A stretch of DNA of 64,000 nucleotides. Source: Longimicrobiales bacterium. GTDB lineage: Bacteria > Gemmatimonadota > Gemmatimonadetes > Longimicrobiales > Gaopeijiaceae. Of this stretch, positions 37,565 to 46,181 are shown piece after piece. Numbering within the stretch: position 1 is the first letter of the stretch; every line of letters starts with the position of its first letter. A program made the translations under genes and the position numbers. The stretch spans positions 1,013,501 through 1,077,500 of the forward strand of contig OY282361.1 in the NCBI GenBank assembly GCA_958295645.1, in the 5' to 3' direction. The notes below the pieces were generated by a model that was not told the DNA's origin, made no database searches, and saw only the letters and a program-made list of their open reading frames with translations.

Positions 37565-39136
37565 CTAGCGGTCGCGATCCCGGCGGCGGGCGAACAGCGC
37601 CTGGGCACGGGCTCGCAAGCGGAAGGGGGACGAGCCCAGCGCCTCTCCCGTCCCGAGGCAGGCGATCGCGTAGGCGAGCAGGACGGCCAGGGCCGGACCC
37701 TGCCGGAACAGCGCCTCCTGCTGGAACAGGGCCTGGACGCCCAGTCCCGCCGCCGCTCCGGCGCCGGCCGCGACCAGCACGCCGGCGGCGCCGGAACTCC
37801 AGAGCGACACGCCTCCCAAGCGGCGCGCAAGCCGGGCGCGCAGCAGCGCCAGCTCCAGCCATCGAGCGACCGCCGATCCCAGCGCCAAGCCGGCCGCGCC
37901 CAGTCCGTAGGAGCCGACCGTGAAGTTGTCGAACGGAAACATCAGGCCCAGGCCGGCCAGCGCGCCGACCGCCACCGCGAGCAGCGCGATCCGCGCCGGG
38001 GTGCGGGTGTCGCCGAGCCCGTGAAACGAGGCCGCCAGGACGCGCGACATGCCGGTGGCGGGCAGGCCGGCGGCGTAGGCGGCCAGCACCCAGCCGGCGG
38101 CGGTCGCCTCGTTGCGCCCGAACTCGCCGCCCAACACGTACACGGCCGTCATGACCTCCTCGCGAAAGAGGAGGAATCCCACGGAGGCCGCCACGAGCCC
38201 GAACATGGCCGTGCGGATCGCCCGCTCGGTTCGCTCGCGAACGGCCTCGAGGCCCGCCACCCGGTCGCGCGCCAAGTCCGGCAGCGCCGCCGCCGTCACG
38301 GAGTGCACGAAGAGCGCGATCGGAACCAGGTAGAGGGTGGTCGCGTACCTCAGGTGCGCGACGGCGCCCGGCAGGAGCGCCGAGGCGAGCCGCGTGTCGA
38401 TCAGGCCGCTGATGTTGGCCGCTCCACGGGCCGCGACGGCGGGAAAGAAGTTGGACACCACCGTCCGGGTCTCCGGCCGCAGGCGACGCCCGCCCGGAGC
38501 CGCGCCCCGCAGATGCCGAACCACGAACGGCAACTGAAACGCGAACTGAAGCACGCCGCCGGCCACCGCGCCCCAGGCCATCGCGATCATCAAGTCCACG
38601 CCGAGCAGGCCCGAGGCGGCCGCCGCGACCACCGCCGCGACGATGGCCACGTTCCAAAGCGCCGGCGCCACGTAGGCCGTGAAGAAGCGGCCGTGGCTGT
38701 TCAGGATGCCCAGCGTCCAGGCGGACAGGATCAGCACGGCCGACATGGGGAAGAACAGCCGCAGCAGCGTCGTGGTGACCCCTGCCCTGTACTCGTCGAA
38801 GTCGGAAACGAACAACGCGACCAGCCAGGGGGCCGCCAGGTATCCCACCAGCGCCAGAAGTCCCGCAGCGGCCGCCAGAAGGCCGAGCACGGACCGGGCC
38901 ACGCGCGCCGCCTCGTCCTCCCTGCCCTGCTGCAGCAGGCGAGCGTAGACCGGAACGAACGAAGCGCTCAGCGTCCCCTCGCCGAGCAGACTCTGCAGAG
39001 CGCCGGGAATGCGGGTCGCCGCCGCCCAAGCGTCCGCCAGCGCGCCGCCTCCGAAATAGAAGGCGAGAACCTGCTCGCGCACGATCCCCAGCATCCGGCT
39101 GACGACGATGCCGAAGGCCACGCGCCGGGCCGCCAA
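37565..39136 (-). CDS. murJ: Lipid II flippase MurJ (MviN)
   Basis: Flips lipid II across the inner membrane for peptidoglycan synthesis. 523 residues with about 14 hydrophobic segments. Family motifs: SRMLGIVREQVLAFYFGGGALADAWAAA split by TM1, RIPGALQSLLGEGTLSASFVPVY, and NISGLIDTRLAS. Start: TTG 39136, supported by AAGGAG 8 nt upstream and by the family's usual start just before the first helix. The preceding small gene stops 2 nt earlier. Confidence 0.95.
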   Translation of the reverse strand: MAARRVAFGIVVSRMLGIVREQVLAFYFGGGALADAWAAATRIPGALQSLLGEGTLSASFVPVYARLLQQGREDEAARVARSVLGLLAAAAGLLALVGYLAAPWLVALFVSDFDEYRAGVTTTLLRLFFPMSAVLILSAWTLGILNSHGRFFTAYVAPALWNVAIVAAVVAAAASGLLGVDLMIAMAWGAVAGGVLQFAFQLPFVVRHLRGAAPGGRRLRPETRTVVSNFFPAVAARGAANISGLIDTRLASALLPGAVAHLRYATTLYLVPIALFVHSVTAAALPDLARDRVAGLEAVRERTERAIRTAMFGLVAASVGFLLFREEVMTAVYVLGGEFGRNEATAAGWVLAAYAAGLPATGMSRVLAASFHGLGDTRTPARIALLAVAVGALAGLGLMFPFDNFTVGSYGLGAAGLALGSAVARWLELALLRARLARRLGGVSLWSSGAAGVLVAAGAGAAAGLGVQALFQQEALFRQGPALAVLLAYAIACLGTGEALGSSPFRLRARAQALFARRRDRDR

Positions 39137-39138
39137 GG

Positions 39139-39447
39139 TCAGGTCTCCTTGGGTCCGCTTGGCGTCCTCCGCCGGTCTCCGCCGGTCGCAGCCCCGTCGT
39201 CGCTGGTTCGGCTCGCGAGCAGCTTCTGCAGGAACTGGCTCTCCTCGTCGAGCCGCTCCACTTCACGCCCCAGGCGATCCACCTCCGCCTCCAGGACCGT
39301 CACCCGCTCGTGGCCGCCTCCCTCTTCCCCGGCGCCGAGCTTCGGCCGCTCCATCCGGCGCGCGATGGCCCTCCCGAACTGGGAGTCCAGCACGATGGCC
39401 AAGATCGGAATCAGCACGACCGCGACGATGATCAGTTGCCAGAACAT
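39139..39447 (-). CDS. Small membrane-anchored coiled-coil protein
   Basis: 102 residues. One N-terminal membrane helix (about 3-20, WQLIIVAVVLIPILAIVL), a basic stretch (FGRAIARRMERPK), then a heptad-patterned helix (about 48-78, VTVLEAEVDRLGREVERL) and a charged tail. Length and layout resemble PspB-like or DivIC-like small envelope proteins, but no family is certain. It is tightly coupled to murJ, so a role near the septum or peptidoglycan machinery is possible. Confidence 0.65.
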   Translation of the reverse strand: MFWQLIIVAVVLIPILAIVLDSQFGRAIARRMERPKLGAGEEGGGHERVTVLEAEVDRLGREVERLDEESQFLQKLLASRTSDDGAATGGDRRRTPSGPKET

Positions 39448-39529
39448 GGAAGGAAACTACGAAATCTCGGGCGAAGCGGGGTAACGACTCCGCGGTGGCG
39501 CGCTGGCGGCCGCGCGGCGTCGTTTCAGG

Positions 39530-39853
39530 TTACAGCGCCTCGCAGACCTCGGAGAGATCGTACTTCTGCACGTACTCCACGCCCAGATCGACCTCCTGCA
39601 ACGCGCTCTCTTCGCCCGCCAGCGATCCGATCTGCAACGACGGCACGTCTCCGAGCACCACGCATTGTCCTGCGACTTCCCAGCCGTCCTCCGCCGGGCC
39701 TGCTTGAACGATCTCCACTCCGGCGCTGTCCACGGCAACTTGCGCCTCGAGCGGCTCGACGACTCCGCTGCCGAGCGGGGACAGGTGGACGGCCGCCGCC
39801 AGCAACAGAACGGCGGCGGCGTCCCCAAAGCGATGGTCGGCCCCGGTCTTCAT
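39530..39853 (-). pseudogene. Truncated start of a 6-bladed beta-propeller protein
   Basis: 107 residues from ATG 39853. A leader (AAAVLLLAAAVHLSPL) precedes DSAGVEIVQAG, then WEVAGQCVVL and PSLQIGSLAGEESALQEVDLGV. This order matches the beginning of the exported 6-bladed beta-propeller proteins common in Gemmatimonadota (DSAGVEIV ... IGSLEG). Those run beyond 350 residues; here the frame stops within the first blade and only 82 nt separate it from the next gene. It is probably a decayed gene, though a short functional domain cannot be excluded. Confidence 0.55.
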
Positions 39854-39920
39854 GCCTCTAATCCTTACCGTTTCCGATTCGTCTAGAGGGTCCCGTATTC
39901 GCGGACGTAGAACATACCCG

Positions 39921-41507
39921 TCAGCGCCGCCAAGTGCCACGGACGGCCTCTCGGGCTTCCCGGGCGAAGCCGCGTCCGTAGCGCATGGCGTATTGCAGAG
40001 GCCCCAGGACGCGTTCCTGCGCCTTGCCGCCGGGCCAAAGGTTGACGTGGGCCTTCTCGATCTGGGCCAGCACGGTCGCGTTCTTGCGCTTCACGGCCCG
40101 CGCGATCTTCGTCTCCAGCGTCTGGAGCGCCGACAGGCTGGCGTTCCTGGCGCCCTCGACCGCTCCGTGCAACGTGGGGTCGATGTCGCTCACCGCGGCG
40201 GCCAGCTCGTCGGCCTGGGACGCGGCCGCCTTGCGCCAACCGTGGATCGGCTCGCTCACCGCGCCGGGCATTCCCTCGCGGGCGAGACGGCTCGCCGCGC
40301 CCGCCCCGTCCTGCACCTCGGCAGCCGACAGGCGGAACTTCTCCAGCACCCGCTCGACCTTGCGCTCCACCACGAGCAGCGAGACGCGCGGGGCGGCCAC
40401 GGGCGGCTCGATCCCATGCAGGCGGAACAGTTCGCCCAGCTGCCCGAAGTACGCCAGCTCCGCCGGGCCGCCGACGTAGGCCAGGGTCGGCAGAAGGAAG
40501 CTCTCGACCACCGGGCGAAGCAGCACGTTGGGCGAGGCCGGGAAGTCCGGACTCTCAAGGAGGTCGCGAACTTGGCGGGCGGACAGCTTCTGGCCGGAGC
40601 GGCGCAACCTGAATCCCCCGGCGGCGCTCTGCAGGCGGTCTCGGCCCTCGGGCGTGTGCAGGAACACGTTGAGCGCGCCGTCGATCAAGGGGACTTGCAA
40701 GGCGTATCCCGCTCGCTTCAGCCGGGCGGCGGTCCCGGCCAGCGCCGACGCGCTGCGGCCGGGGTTCTCCGTCTCGGCCCGCAGCAGGGGCAGGGCCGCT
40801 TCCCTCACGGCGGGGTCCGCCGCGTCGACGAAGCCGAGGGGCGCGTCCTCCAGCAGGCTGGCCAGGAGGTCCGCGAAGGCCGTGGCCATGGTGGCCTTGG
40901 CATGGTGCGTGCGCCGCAGCAGGGCCAGCATGTCGGCGGAGAAGTCGTTTCGCGGGGAGAGACCAGCAATCTGGTCCACCAGGGCCTCGACGCCCGTTCC
41001 CAGGGGAATCCTCGCCAGCGAAGAACGACCCTCGCCGGGCACGCCCTCGAGGGACAGGCGGTGCATCTGGTTGGCGCCGTCGACGAAATGGGCGCGGGCG
41101 GCTTCGTTCCAGTCGTGATCGTCGGAGGCCACCCAGAACAGCGGCATCACCGGCTTGCCGGTCGCGTCCGCCAACTCCTCGGCCAACCGCTCGGCCGAGA
41201 GCGCCTTGTAGAGGCCGTAGAGCGGCCCGCCGAAGAGCGCCGGCTGCTGTCCCGTCGTGACGAAGTAGCCTCCCCCGTCCACGACCTCGCGGAGCCTTTG
41301 CCGCGCGGCTTCGCCCACGGGCCGGATCAGGGGCGCCGCACGGGCCAGCCGCTTCACTCCCCCGCCCTCGTCCAACGTCCTCGCCTTCTTCAGGTAGGAC
41401 GCCGGCTCCGAGGGCGAGCCGAAGTAGAAGTCGCGGGCCGCGCCGGCGCCCGCCAAGTAGTCGCGAACCAGCTGCGAACCGCCCAGCGGCCGGGGGACGA
41501 AGCGCAT
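39921..41507 (-). CDS. bshC: Bacillithiol biosynthesis cysteine-adding enzyme BshC
   Basis: Last step of bacillithiol synthesis, joining cysteine to GlcN-malate. 528 residues, normal length. Seen: TTGQQPALFGGPLYGLYKAL, PLFWVASDDHDWNEAAR, a region with PEGRDRLQ, and the long C-terminal coiled coil (LQTLETKIARAVKRKNATV) used for dimerisation. Start: ATG 41507 overlaps the methyltransferase stop by one base (TGATG). BshA and BshB are not in the window. Confidence 0.94.
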   Translation of the reverse strand: MRFVPRPLGGSQLVRDYLAGAGAARDFYFGSPSEPASYLKKARTLDEGGGVKRLARAAPLIRPVGEAARQRLREVVDGGGYFVTTGQQPALFGGPLYGLYKALSAERLAEELADATGKPVMPLFWVASDDHDWNEAARAHFVDGANQMHRLSLEGVPGEGRSSLARIPLGTGVEALVDQIAGLSPRNDFSADMLALLRRTHHAKATMATAFADLLASLLEDAPLGFVDAADPAVREAALPLLRAETENPGRSASALAGTAARLKRAGYALQVPLIDGALNVFLHTPEGRDRLQSAAGGFRLRRSGQKLSARQVRDLLESPDFPASPNVLLRPVVESFLLPTLAYVGGPAELAYFGQLGELFRLHGIEPPVAAPRVSLLVVERKVERVLEKFRLSAAEVQDGAGAASRLAREGMPGAVSEPIHGWRKAAASQADELAAAVSDIDPTLHGAVEGARNASLSALQTLETKIARAVKRKNATVLAQIEKAHVNLWPGGKAQERVLGPLQYAMRYGRGFAREAREAVRGTWRR

Positions 41508-42247
41508 CAGGCCGCCGCCGCGATCAGGATGCACCGCGGCGACTCGGGCGAGAACGCGGCTTGGTCGTAGCCGCCGAACTTGAAGCGGGGGCGCAGGCCC
41601 GCCGCCTCCAGCATCCTCTCCAGGTCGCGGGGCTGGTGCAGGCGCACGCGTTCCACGAAGTCGCGCCCGGGCGCCCCTGCTTCCGGCGCGATCGTGATGC
41701 GCTTCTCGACGATGCGCCCGCCGTCCACCAGGCGCCTTCGCTGCGTCACCACGCGGTCGGCGACGATCGTCTCGTCGTCGGTCTTGAGATTGGCCGCCAC
41801 GTAGGCCGCGTTCAGGAAGTCGAGCAGGAAGACGCCGCCGCTTCCGACGACCCGGCGGACTTCTTCGAGCACCCGCCGGTCGTCCGCTTCGTCGTCGAAG
41901 TAGCCGAACGAGGTGAAGTAGGAGGTGACGACGTCGAACGCTCCCGTGCCGAAGGGAAGGCGCCGCATGTCGCCGCGGACCAAGGCGGCTTCCGGGGCGG
42001 TCGTCCGGGCCGCCTCCAGCATCGGCAGCGAGAGATCCAGTCCGGTGGCCTGGTGTCCGCTGCGACGGAGTTCGGCCAGGTGCCGTCCGGCGCCGCAGGC
42101 GAGGTCCAGGACGCGGGCGCGCGAATCCGCCGGCACCGCCACCTCGAGGAGCTTGACCGCGCGGCGAGCCTCCTCGCGGTCGCGATGGGGATACAACGCC
42201 AAGTATTCGCGCCCGAACCACTCGCCGAACCAGGGAGGCTGGTTCAC
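41507..42247 (-). CDS. Class I SAM-dependent methyltransferase, coupled to bshC
   Basis: 246 residues. Rossmann methyltransferase motifs: VLDLACGAGRHLAEL (motif I), GLDLSLPMLEAA, VRGDMRRLPF and FDVVTSYFTSFGYFDDEAD. The substrate is not predictable from sequence. Its one-base overlap with bshC suggests a linked role; bacillithiol N-methylation by a SAM enzyme is known in green sulfur bacteria, so an N-methyl-bacillithiol synthase is an attractive inference. Start: GTG 42247. Confidence 0.85.
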   Translation of the reverse strand: MNQPPWFGEWFGREYLALYPHRDREEARRAVKLLEVAVPADSRARVLDLACGAGRHLAELRRSGHQATGLDLSLPMLEAARTTAPEAALVRGDMRRLPFGTGAFDVVTSYFTSFGYFDDEADDRRVLEEVRRVVGSGGVFLLDFLNAAYVAANLKTDDETIVADRVVTQRRRLVDGGRIVEKRITIAPEAGAPGRDFVERVRLHQPRDLERMLEAAGLRPRFKFGGYDQAAFSPESPRCILIAAAA

Positions 42248-42280
42248 CGCGGCGCCCTCCGCTTCGACGCGGCCCGCGCT

Positions 42281-42343
42281 CGTTCATCGCGGCCTCTCCG
42301 GCTCGCAGGGACCTGCCGCGGACAGCGCCCGTTCATCGCGGCC
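42281..42343. repeat. 14-bp direct repeat at the rlmH stop
   Basis: CGTTCATCGCGGCC occurs at 42281-42294 and 42330-42343. The second copy contains the rlmH stop codon (TCA on the plus strand, 42333-42335). The 85-nt gap to the methyltransferase gene otherwise shows no feature. Confidence 0.7.
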
Positions 42344-42797
42344 CCTTGTGATAGGGCTCGTTCTTGAGGATGGCGCCGGCCCGGTAGAGCTGCTCGGCGA
42401 GCACCAGCCGAGCGAAGTCGTGCGGCAACGTGAAGGCCGAGAGGGACAGCGCCCGCTCGCAGTCGGCCCGCAACGGCTCCGACAGTCCGTAGGCGCCCCC
42501 GACGACGAAATGGACGCCCTGCTCCGGCCCCGTGGCGACACGCTCCAACCATCGGGCCAGCTCGGCGGACGAAGAGGGGTCGCCCTCGCGCGAGACCGCC
42601 ACGCGCAGGTATCGCGGCCGCAGCTTCGCCCGGATGCCGTCCTCCTCGCGAGCGAGGACTTCGCGGGCCGTCTTCCCGCGGCCCTGCGGCGCCTCGACCG
42701 CCTCGAAGCGCCAATACCGCGCCGCCCGTCGTTCGTATTCGCGAACCGGGGCGGCCAGGAGGCCCGGCTTGCCCACCGCCACTAAGCAGATTCGCAC
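42333..42797 (-). CDS. rlmH: 23S rRNA pseudouridine-1915 N3-methyltransferase RlmH
   Basis: SPOUT-class methyltransferase acting on helix 69 of 23S rRNA. 154 residues, typical length. Seen: ICLVAVGKPG at the N-terminus, the SAM-knot FVVGGAYGLSEPLR, SLSAFTLPHDFARLVLAEQLYRA and the C-terminal YHKGPR. Start: GTG 42797, overlapping the lpxK end by 16 nt. Confidence 0.95.
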   Translation of the reverse strand: MRICLVAVGKPGLLAAPVREYERRAARYWRFEAVEAPQGRGKTAREVLAREEDGIRAKLRPRYLRVAVSREGDPSSSAELARWLERVATGPEQGVHFVVGGAYGLSEPLRADCERALSLSAFTLPHDFARLVLAEQLYRAGAILKNEPYHKGPR

Positions 42798-43873
42798 GCG
42801 GCCCCCGCAGCTCGCTCCGACGCGCCCGCAGGCGGCTCCCGCGACGAGCGCGGCGCCGACTCGCTCCACCGCTCCCCCGCCACCTGCCGCAAGGCCCCGG
42901 CGAGCGCCGCAGGCAGGGGCCCGGCCACGCGAAGGCCCACCGCTCGCGCGCCGGGGAACTCCGCCTGCCAGCCTGCCAGCTTGACGGCGTCCTTCTCGGT
43001 GCACACGAACGCCCTGCCCGCCCGCCGCGCCCGCAACGCCGCCACGTCGTCGGCCGTGAAGTCGTGATGGTCGGGGAAGGCCGCCAGTTCCAGACGAGCG
43101 CCGCCCAGCAGGGCCTGCAACCCCGCCGCGAAGGCGCCGGGCCGGGCGACCGAGCACACCGCCATCACCTCTCCCGAGGGCGGGTCGGCAGGCCGTCCGG
43201 CGAGATCCGTCCATGGTCCCATTTCCATGCGCACGTCGGCCGAGGGAATTCCGGGCGCCACCCGCGCCAGCAGTTCGCGCCAAGCCCGTGCCGCGCCGGC
43301 TCCCGCCGTCCGGCGGGTCACGAGAACATGGGTGGCCCGCCGAAGGGAACGCAGGGGCTCGCGGTACGGACCCCTGGGGAGCATCCTCACGCGCAGCGGG
43401 TCCTCCGCCGCGACCAGCACCACGTCCAGCGCCCGCGCCAGACGCCGGTGCTGGAAGCCGTCGTCCAGCAACGCGATCCGATGGCCACGCGCGTGAGCCG
43501 CCGACACCGCGGCCCGCCGGTCCCGTCCGGCAAAGACGGCATCCCGGCCCGACCACCGCCGGTGCAGCGCAGCCTCGTCGGCGTAGCCCCGGCTGATCAC
43601 CGCCGCGCGAACCCCGGCCCTGGCCAGCCAGTCTCCGATCCAGCGCACCACGGGCGTCTTCCCCGCCCCTCCGGCCACCAGATTGCCCACCGACACCACG
43701 GGCATGGGCGCGGCGGGCGGGCGTCTCCGGTCGTACCAGGCGTTCCTCGCGCCCACGCCGCACCGAAACGCGCATTCGGCCGGCGCCAGCAACGGTCCCA
43801 GCCATCGCTTCGCCGGCCGGCTCGCCCGGTCCCCGCCCCAGGCGCTCTGCGCGGCCTCGATCGCGCCGCGCAT
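42782..43873 (-). CDS. lpxK: Tetraacyldisaccharide 4'-kinase LpxK
   Basis: Adds the 4'-phosphate in lipid A synthesis at the inner membrane. 363 residues. Seen: VVSVGNLVAGGAGKTPVV (Walker A), SRGYADEA, LLDDGFQHRRLARALDVVLV (catalytic Asp and His) and FPDHHDFTADDV near the C-terminus, with VCTEKDAVKL. Start: ATG 43873, 2 nt after the lpxB stop. The C-terminus is longer and Ser/Ala-rich compared with enterobacterial enzymes. Confidence 0.94.
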   Translation of the reverse strand: MRGAIEAAQSAWGGDRASRPAKRWLGPLLAPAECAFRCGVGARNAWYDRRRPPAAPMPVVSVGNLVAGGAGKTPVVRWIGDWLARAGVRAAVISRGYADEAALHRRWSGRDAVFAGRDRRAAVSAAHARGHRIALLDDGFQHRRLARALDVVLVAAEDPLRVRMLPRGPYREPLRSLRRATHVLVTRRTAGAGAARAWRELLARVAPGIPSADVRMEMGPWTDLAGRPADPPSGEVMAVCSVARPGAFAAGLQALLGGARLELAAFPDHHDFTADDVAALRARRAGRAFVCTEKDAVKLAGWQAEFPGARAVGLRVAGPLPAALAGALRQVAGERWSESAPRSSREPPAGASERAAGAACESA

Positions 43874-43875
43874 GT

Positions 43876-45048
43876 TCAGGACGCGCCTCTTCGCGTCGCC
43901 GCCTCCGCCACCACGCCCTCGGCCAGATCCGCCACCTTCGCGGAGGCCCCCGGTTCCCCGAGCGCCGCTCGCACCGACGCCAGCCCGGCCACCATCTCGC
44001 GGCGCGCCGCCGACCCGGCGTCCAGAAGCGGCTCCAGCGCGGAGGCCAGCGCGGAAGGGCTGGCTTCCTGCTGCGCGAACTCCGGCACGACCCGGTCGCC
44101 CGCGACCAAGTTCGCCAGGCAGAAGTGCGGCACGCGCACCAGCCGCCGGGCCAGCCAATACGACGCCGGATGCGCCACGTACGCGGCCACGAACGGCATC
44201 CCCGAGAGCGCCGCCTCCAGCGTGCTGGTCCCCGACTTGACCAGCCCCGCCGTGGCCAACGCCCGCAACGACGCCCCGTCTTCGGTGCGCGGGAACGGAA
44301 ACCGCCCGTACGCGCCCCCCCCCAGCGACCGCGCCTTGCCCACCACCACCTGCAGCCCCGCAACCCGCTCCTGCAACGCCCGCGCCGCGGCCACGAACGG
44401 CCCCGCGTGCCGGGCGAGTTCCTGCTCCCGCGAGCCCGGGAACAGCGCCAGAACGGGACGCGCCCGATCCAGACCCAGCGCCTGCGCCAGTCCGTCCGGA
44501 TCCTCGCGGGGCGGCCTGTCCAGCAACGGATGTCCGACGAAGACCGCCCGTCCCCCGTGGCGTTCGTACAGCGGCGCCTCGAACGGCAGGATCAGCGCGA
44601 TCCGGTCCGCGGTCCGCGAGAGCCGCCGCGCGCGCCCCGGCTTCCAGGCCCACACCTGCGGCCCGATGTAGTAGAGCACGGGCACCCCGAGGCGAGCGGC
44701 CGCGGCGGCGACCCGCAGGTTCAGCCCCGGGTAGTCCACCGCGATCACCACGTCGAAGCCGCCGCCGGCCAGCCGCTGCTTGATCTCGGCCTCCAGCCGC
44801 CGAAAGAAGCCCAGCCGCGCCACCACCTCCGCAAATCCCATCACGGCGAGCTCGTCCAGCCTCCGCAGCAGATCGACGCCGGCGGCCTCCAACCTCTCGC
44901 CCCCCAAGCCCGTCATCTCGACGGCGGGCCATCTGCGGCGAATCTCGGCGGCGACGAGAGCGCCGTGCGCGTCCCCCGACGCCTCTCCCGCCAGGATCAT
45001 GACCCGCCGCAACGGCCCGGAGCCGGGCGGCACGCCGGAGGCGCCCAC
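43876..45048 (-). CDS. lpxB: Lipid-A-disaccharide synthase LpxB
   Basis: GT19 enzyme joining lipid X and UDP-diacylglucosamine. 390 residues. Seen: LAGEASGDAHGALV, YYIGPQVWAWKPGRARRL, FVGHPLLD, LALFPGSREQEL and KSGTSTLEAAL. Start: GTG 45048. It is followed almost immediately by lpxK and preceded by a small membrane peptide gene. Confidence 0.95.
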   Translation of the reverse strand: MGASGVPPGSGPLRRVMILAGEASGDAHGALVAAEIRRRWPAVEMTGLGGERLEAAGVDLLRRLDELAVMGFAEVVARLGFFRRLEAEIKQRLAGGGFDVVIAVDYPGLNLRVAAAAARLGVPVLYYIGPQVWAWKPGRARRLSRTADRIALILPFEAPLYERHGGRAVFVGHPLLDRPPREDPDGLAQALGLDRARPVLALFPGSREQELARHAGPFVAAARALQERVAGLQVVVGKARSLGGGAYGRFPFPRTEDGASLRALATAGLVKSGTSTLEAALSGMPFVAAYVAHPASYWLARRLVRVPHFCLANLVAGDRVVPEFAQQEASPSALASALEPLLDAGSAARREMVAGLASVRAALGEPGASAKVADLAEGVVAEAATRRGAS

Positions 45049-45060
45049 CCAGTCAACCCG

Positions 45061-45195
45061 TCAGAAGGCCCGCCCGAGATACCACGCGAGCACGAGAATC
45101 AGCACGAGGAGAGCGCCGAGCTTCCAAGGCGGCGCCCCCTTCTTGACGTCGATCCACTCCCGCTTACGACGCTGCCGAGCGCGTATGAGCGACAT
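45061..45195 (-). CDS. 44-residue single-TM peptide between lpxB and the Gfo/Idh gene
   Basis: Short frame with ATG 45195 and stop TGA at 45061-45063. A strongly basic N-terminus (SLIRARQRRKREWIDVKKG) precedes one hydrophobic helix (LGALLVLILVLAWYL), giving an N-in topology with almost no periplasmic part. It overlaps the Gfo/Idh gene's 3' end by 32 nt and ends 12 nt before the lpxB start, filling an otherwise empty gap. No known family; its position suggests a small membrane partner in the lipid A cluster. Confidence 0.6.
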   Translation of the reverse strand: MSLIRARQRRKREWIDVKKGAPPWKLGALLVLILVLAWYLGRAF

Positions 45196-46177
45196 GTTCC
45201 TTGATCTGCTGTTCGACCGCCAGGGACAGTTCGAGGGCCTTGCGCCCGTCGGTTCCGCTGACGGCGGGCGGCGCCCGGCCGCAGACCGCGTCGCGAAACG
45301 AAGCCAGTTCCGCGGCCAGGGGCTCCGTGCCGTTGCCGCGAATGGGAATGCGCTCCACCACCGATTCCAGCCCTTCCGGGCCCGCCGGCTCCATGCGAGG
45401 ACGCTCGCCGAGCGCGGTGGCGCCGTCCTTGAGGCGGTAGAAGTGCCCGTCGCCCGCCGCCAAGTCCAGCGACAGGTACCCGGACGGTTGCCAGACGCGC
45501 AGCTTGCGCACCCGGCGCTGGGAGATCCTGCTGGCCGTCAGATTGGCGACCGCGCCTCCCTCGAAGCTCACCCGCGCGTGCGCCACGTCCGCGTGCGGGG
45601 AGAGCACGGCGGCTCCGGCGGCCAGCACGCTGGCTTCGGCGCGGCCCGTCAGCGTGCTCACCAAGTCGAGATCGTGGATCATGAGGTCCAGCACCACCGC
45701 GACTTCCAAGGAACGGGGAGTGAAGCGGGCTAGGCGATGAGACTCCAGGAAGAGCGGTTGGTCCAAGTACGGCCTCGCCGCGACCACGGCCGGATTGAAC
45801 CGCTCGACGTGACCCGCCTGGACGATCACGCCCCGCTTCTCGGCGGCGTTCACGATGCGGTCCGCGCTCGCCAGCGAGTCCGCCATCGGCTTCTCGACCA
45901 ACACGTGCAGGCCCCTGTCGATCGCCGCGCAGGCCACCTCCTCGTGCGCGTTCGTGGACGTGGCCACGACGACCGCGTCGCTGCCGGACAGCGCCTCCTC
46001 CAGAGACGAGCACGCCCGCACGCCCAAGTCGTCGCCGATCTTGCGGTTGCGCGCCGCGTCCGCGTCGAAGATCCCGGACAGCGAAACGCCTTCGAGGTCG
46101 CGGATCACGCGGGCGTGGTGCCGGCCCAAAGCGCCGACGCCCACGACGGCGATCGCTGGAGGGCTCAAGCCGGGCAC
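45164..46177 (-). CDS. Gfo/Idh/MocA-family oxidoreductase in the lipid A cluster
   Basis: 337 residues. N-terminal Rossmann NAD(P) site (VVGVGALGRHHARVI), the conserved EKP motif (HVLVEKPMADSL) and a catalytic-type histidine in LDLMIHDLDLVS. Placed between lpxA and lpxB, it is a candidate UDP-GlcNAc 3-dehydrogenase (GnnA type), which with an aminotransferase makes UDP-GlcNAc3N for amide-linked lipid A. No GnnB aminotransferase is in the window, so the substrate is unproven. Start: GTG 46177, 4 nt after lpxA. Confidence 0.82.
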   Translation of the reverse strand: MPGLSPPAIAVVGVGALGRHHARVIRDLEGVSLSGIFDADAARNRKIGDDLGVRACSSLEEALSGSDAVVVATSTNAHEEVACAAIDRGLHVLVEKPMADSLASADRIVNAAEKRGVIVQAGHVERFNPAVVAARPYLDQPLFLESHRLARFTPRSLEVAVVLDLMIHDLDLVSTLTGRAEASVLAAGAAVLSPHADVAHARVSFEGGAVANLTASRISQRRVRKLRVWQPSGYLSLDLAAGDGHFYRLKDGATALGERPRMEPAGPEGLESVVERIPIRGNGTEPLAAELASFRDAVCGRAPPAVSGTDGRKALELSLAVEQQIKEHVAHTRSAAS

Positions 46178-46181
46178 GGCC

